Shown: positions 60,348-64,000 of the stretch, one piece after another
How the letters are laid out: each line of letters begins with the position of its first letter
Numbering within the stretch: the first letter of the stretch is position 1
Source of the DNA: Bolinopsis microptera
Taxonomy: Eukaryota; Ctenophora; Tentaculata; Lobata; Bolinopsidae
Assembly: GCF_026151205.1 (NCBI RefSeq)
Contig: NC_087083.1
Location: forward strand, 1,426,001-1,490,000
Length of the DNA: 64,000 bases
Direction: 5' to 3'
Notes under the pieces: generated by a model
Told to the model about the DNA's origin: nothing
Database searches by the model: none
What the model saw: only the letters and a program-made list of their open reading frames with translations
Position numbers and translations under genes: made by a program

Positions 60348-60785
60348 GGATGGTAGTTCAAAAGGGCCCAGTGCACCATCGACAAGATCAGTGGCGTCAC
60401 GAGGGCCTGCTGACCCCGCTGTGCGGGGGGGCGCGTCATAGGGGGCGCCAAAATCGTCGTTTGGAATGATGGGGACAATTTCGAAAACTTACACTCAAGT
60501 CTAGCAAAACAGCGCGTTTTTGCTCTAGCTACCACTTTTATAGCGATTTACCGGCGTATCCTCTAAAATTCAACTAATTTGGTTCAATTTTAGGCGAGGG
60601 GCACCAAAAGCGGGAGGGGGCCGCCAACAGGGGGGGCGCCTTTTCGGGCCGGGGGGCGCCAACCGCAACGTTACGCCAAGGACAGATCAAAGAACTCGAG
60701 TGTCATAATGGCTTTTCGAACCCTTTTCGCGATTTGCTCAGTGGTCCTCGTGAGGTCGCATTCTACTGCTAAATGGCACATGAAG
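60348..60785. repeat. Second copy of the 44.9-kb dispersed repeat, split by an insertion
   Basis: 60,348-60,391 and 60,684-60,785 are together the reverse complement of 44,865-44,996. They are separated by about 293 bp of unrelated GC-rich sequence. Confidence 0.8.
60391..60683. mobile_element. GC-rich MITE (hAT-like termini) inserted in a repeat
   Basis: The insert starts TGGCGTCACGAGGG and ends CGTTACGCCAAGG (reverse complement CCTTGGCGTAACG), giving short inverted repeats around G- and C-rich sequence with two ggggggcgcc blocks. The flanks agatca (60,386-60,391) and agatca (60,684-60,690) look like a target duplication. CAGTGGCGT-type ends are frequent in hAT MITEs. Confidence 0.65.
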
Positions 60786-62440
60786 GCACTTTAAGCTAGT
60801 TAGTAAAAGTAGCCAGTCAAGGTACTGGCTCTAAATTTATATCTAAGTCTGCTATTTTTACTGCATTACTACTTTTCAAATTGAGTTCTCCTCTAAAAAC
60901 ATATGATGTTGTTCACAATAGGTCAAATCATACTCTTTTCCTGATAAAAATCTTGCCACCAATCTCTGTTGACCGATTTTAGGGAATTTTATCAGCTAAC
61001 TTTTTGGAGAAAAGGAAATCATTTTGCGTCTTCCCCTTAACACTTGTTGTTGATAGAACTTCTTGGTGTACAGTTCATGTTCCATGTACATCAATGTGTG
61101 CTACTTTTCATTCGATAAATATCGATAAAATGTGTGAACCCTGGGAGTGTACTTAAATCAGGTAACTTATAAGTTTGTCAACGGTACAATTATTACCGCC
61201 CGACAAACAATATATTATGTGCTTACAACCAGGGCGAAACTTAATTTACCGTTCTGTGTACTATTTCGATTTTAATGGTGATGAAAGCATTTAATAGTAG
61301 AGGCTCTTACGGGGCATGTCTGCTCGCTTACGCTAGGCACCCAGATACACCTTTATTTTTTTTTTTTTTTTGTTATACACTAGGGGGGGGGGAACGTATT
61401 TTTGACCGTAGACTCGATTTAAAAGTAGTTTCAAAATGTTGGACAGAGATAGGCAGCCGTTTCAAAATTGCAAAAAACCGTTTTGGGGCCAAAAATAGGC
61501 CAAAAAAAGCATGTTTTTGAAATTTGAGCAAGAATAATATTGTTGGCTGTCAGCAAATTTGCGATGAAGGTAGCTAAAAGACAGCGCACAAGATGGTTAA
61601 AAAATTTTAAAAATCTCTATTTAGTGCAGGCAAAAACCCAAAAAAAAAGTGGTAAAATTTTGCCTTTATTGCTTGAGTTTGAATAATTTTTTTTTTGGGG
61701 GGGGGGACCACGGGGGTTTTTTTGGTTTTAAAAATAAATCAACCCAACAATAGTCACATCGTGTTTGCCTAATTTATCCTTTCCGAGAAGTACCCATCTT
61801 CATATACCTTTATCGAAGATAGAATATTGTCACTTCCGCAAGGTTTTTGGCCAATTTACGACGCGCACTACGCCAAACGTATTTAGTTGTAATCCATTGG
61901 CAACCGCGGTTCTTCATAAATTTCAACCAGCTCTAACTCAGCGGATTATGTCCGTTTATACGCTCATATTTTCACACCAACTTAGAAAAATATGGATCTT
62001 ATTGTGAGCAAAATAAGAATCTAATTCTCTCATTTGCCTTAGAGAACTGACTGTCAATTTTAAAACGGCATTGGTATAGCACGTGACTAATAAGGCCAAT
62101 TTTACTTTTAACAACTTATCGATCCTTAGACTTCAAACTTATGTGACCAATTAAGCTGTTAGGTCTCTAACTCGTAGCAGAAAAATTCTTTTTGCCCGTA
62201 CGAGCCTCTTCTAAACGTTAATTAAATACAAATATTTGTACTTTTAAATTATCTTTGGTATTATCTTCACGATAACTTTAAACGATTAACTAAACTATAA
62301 TCTATTACTCGAATCCTAAACACTTAAGCATGTTTTATTTCTGTAATAAAATTTTGTCTTGAGAAGAAATACGACTGCAACAAATAAAAATCATTTTGCA
62401 TGCAATTATTGCGACAAAAATTATGTTGTTTGATTAACGA
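60786..62440. other. Intergenic with homopolymer tracts
   Basis: T runs at 61,351-61,370 and 61,688-61,697, G runs at 61,384-61,391 and 61,698-61,707, and repeated ttttgggg and caaaaaa phrases. No gene recognised. Confidence 0.4.
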
Positions 62441-62449
62441 TGTCATCTT

Positions 62450-62915
62450 CGCATTTCGCGATATGCATACTGCACCGGTGTTGCAAAACGATGCGCGGCG
62501 CGGCCCAGTAGGCATCGCGCTACAATTATTTTGGAGGACTTCGCGCTTCGACTCGCGGCAAACTAGCCTTCTTGCTTCGCATCGTCGCTCGCTACCTGGG
62601 GACCTCAGGCTATTATGATTAAGCTGAATGACAGGACTGAGCGCGGCCCAGTAACGTCTGTCGTTGCTCTGCTTACGGTTTTGATTTCGGTGCCGGGGTT
62701 TCGGTTGACCATTGTTACTGATTTCAGGCCCGGCGCGCGCTACTTCGTAGCATGTGCCAATCGGGCATTTCGGAGAAAGCGGCGCGCGCTACTATACTTG
62801 AAGAAATTCAAACGAGTCACATCCGTCAATGGGTTTCTGATTTCACATAGCCATGTGGCCTCCGGCAGGTTCGCGCGTACTGCAAGCGAGAGGGCTCTGG
62901 TTAGAGCACGGTTTC
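62450..62915. repeat. GC-rich dispersed repeat cluster (copy 3)
   Basis: Contains gatgcgcggcgcggcccagt, aggcatcgcgcta, ggaggacttcgcgcttcgac, caaactagccttcttgcttc and, inverted relative to 38.06-38.15 kb, cacatagccatgtgg plus gagagggctctggttagagc. The last phrase has a D-arm/A-box-like ctc-tggtta-gag core, a weak hint of tRNA ancestry. The open frame 62,615-62,953 spans it but has no protein motif. Confidence 0.6.
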
Positions 62916-63110
62916 GGTCGTTGATTACGTTTCTTTTTAAATATAAACATTGACACTATTTTTATTGTACTATTAATTTCACTCTACTATAGTAATAATT
63001 AGAAATTGATGACTATCCGTCTATCTTATGCTAGCCTAATAAAAAGAAACAGCAGATTCTGGTGAGAGCAAACACAGGCGTTTCCCGACGAAGGCAGTTG
63101 CACTAGGCCT

Positions 63111-63191
63111 ATGAAGGATCTGACGACAGCCGGAAAGTCCCAGTTTAAAGCCCCACTCACCTCACAGAACTCCTTTGCGGAAAACGTGACG
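63111..63191 (+). CDS. Possible first coding exon of a gene continuing to the right
   Basis: ATG followed by 27 open codons (MKDLTTAGKSQFKAPLTSQN, then SFAENVT) ending exactly at a consensus donor, ACG/GTAAGTCG. The segment is compositionally less AT-rich than its surroundings and preceded by gcactaggcct. No following exon can be identified before the window end, and I recognise no family. Confidence 0.3.
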
Positions 63192-63948
63192 GTAAGTCGC
63201 GCTTCATTTCATTTGACACTAACCTGTTCCTAATCGGATATTAATCATATCAATCATTCCTATTATGGGCACATTGCTCCTGGGAAATGAGGTTTTTAAA
63301 CTTTTTACCTTGCACATTATTTATTAATTCCAAAATGATGAAATACTTCTATCGAGATTTGATTCACGATGTCAATCTTCGCAGTCGCCAGGTCGGTGAG
63401 GCATTTGACACACGCTGTAACCCTTTTTTAGGACGGGGCTTTTCTGGTTAATATTAGTTAGCTGCTAGTCTGTGCTTATGTGTTCTGGTTTTTTGTGTAT
63501 GCAAAATATCTAATTGTGCTTCGATATAATAGTTTATATTGTAATGTCCATATATATTATACGGTAAAATTACTTAAAGAACACCCCTGACTATCTTTTG
63601 ACTTTATTGAAAAACACGGTACTAAACCACTGCTACATGAACAACTTCTGAAAACTTGGTGTGAATAAGTGTACAACGTGCTAAACTGAAATTCAGGACT
63701 GACCAGTTGAAAAAAGGGCGAGCGTACAAGTGTCATTTTACTTAGAAAGTTCTAGTCAGTGATTTATTATTGGAGCCTGTCATTACCATCTCAATGCTCC
63801 TAAAATCCTTTAAATAATTGTTTGTTCCGTTATTCTTTTTCCTTCTCTTTTCCTAGTCATCCCTTTTAGTATTACGGTTCATGCTATAAATGGCTTACCC
63901 CAAAACAAAAAAAAAAAAGGGGGAACAATAAAAAGGGCTTAAAAAAAC

Positions 63949-63971
63949 CCCCCCCCCCCCCCCCCCCCCCC
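63949..63971. repeat. Poly-C run at the window's right end
   Basis: About 23 consecutive C, preceded by mixed A and G runs (63,903-63,945). Low-quality read ends produce such tracts. Confidence 0.9.
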
Positions 63972-64000
63972 ACTAAAATTAATGATAAGGTTAAATTTAA

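Noticed and set aside
62615-62953. 112-codon plus-strand frame
   Set aside because: Lies over the same GC-rich repeat family, with Arg/Ala-rich composition explained by CpG content.

Overview
This is a stretch of an intron-rich, AT-rich animal genome. It has a split metazoan-type TMED10 cargo receptor, a split secretory 2-Cys peroxiredoxin, non-LTR retrotransposons with PHD/endonuclease/RT architecture, many MITEs, minisatellites and a 3.5 kb satellite. An invertebrate, possibly an early-branching animal such as a sponge, would fit, but nothing here fixes the phylum. I saw no rRNA, tRNA gene, CRISPR or bacterial-type gene.

Layout. About 1-13,470 is one giant imperfect palindrome centred near 6,750-6,790. 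Its arms carry inverted copies of a transposon (1-2,131 and 11,373-14,906) and two smaller TIR elements each. The arms differ from each other, and from a clean third transposon copy at 47,856-51,405, mostly by single-base indels private to one arm. That looks like unpolished long-read sequence, and the palindrome may be a read-through artefact. 15-25 kb holds decayed LINE fragments, GC-rich repeats, a poly(A)-tailed retroposon and a 30-bp minisatellite.

25.4-36.8 kb is the gene island and is clean sequence. TMED10 (minus, six exons, 25,376-31,665) has a 42-bp minisatellite and a 120-bp tandem array in its first intron. A PRDX4-like peroxiredoxin (minus, seven exons, 32,182-34,479) has a signal peptide and a C-terminal SDEL. 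An unrecognised four-exon gene (plus, 35,583-36,805) uses one GC-AG intron. TMED10 and PRDX4 both act in the early secretory pathway and lie in tandem 516 bp apart; three CRE-like sites at an exact 20-bp period lie in that gap.

36.8-64 kb is mostly mobile and repetitive: a cluster of GC-rich repeats and foldback MITEs, a long LINE ORF (40,776-44,072), a candidate three-exon 44-residue gene (45,534-46,097), a perfect-looking 12-bp x 20 repeat, the clean TIR transposon encoding a broken XPG/FEN-like nuclease plus CXC protein, a 50/69/71-bp KpnI-site satellite (55,001-58,563), a nested MITE insertion whose empty-site counterpart is also in the window, and a possible first exon near the right edge (63,111-63,191).
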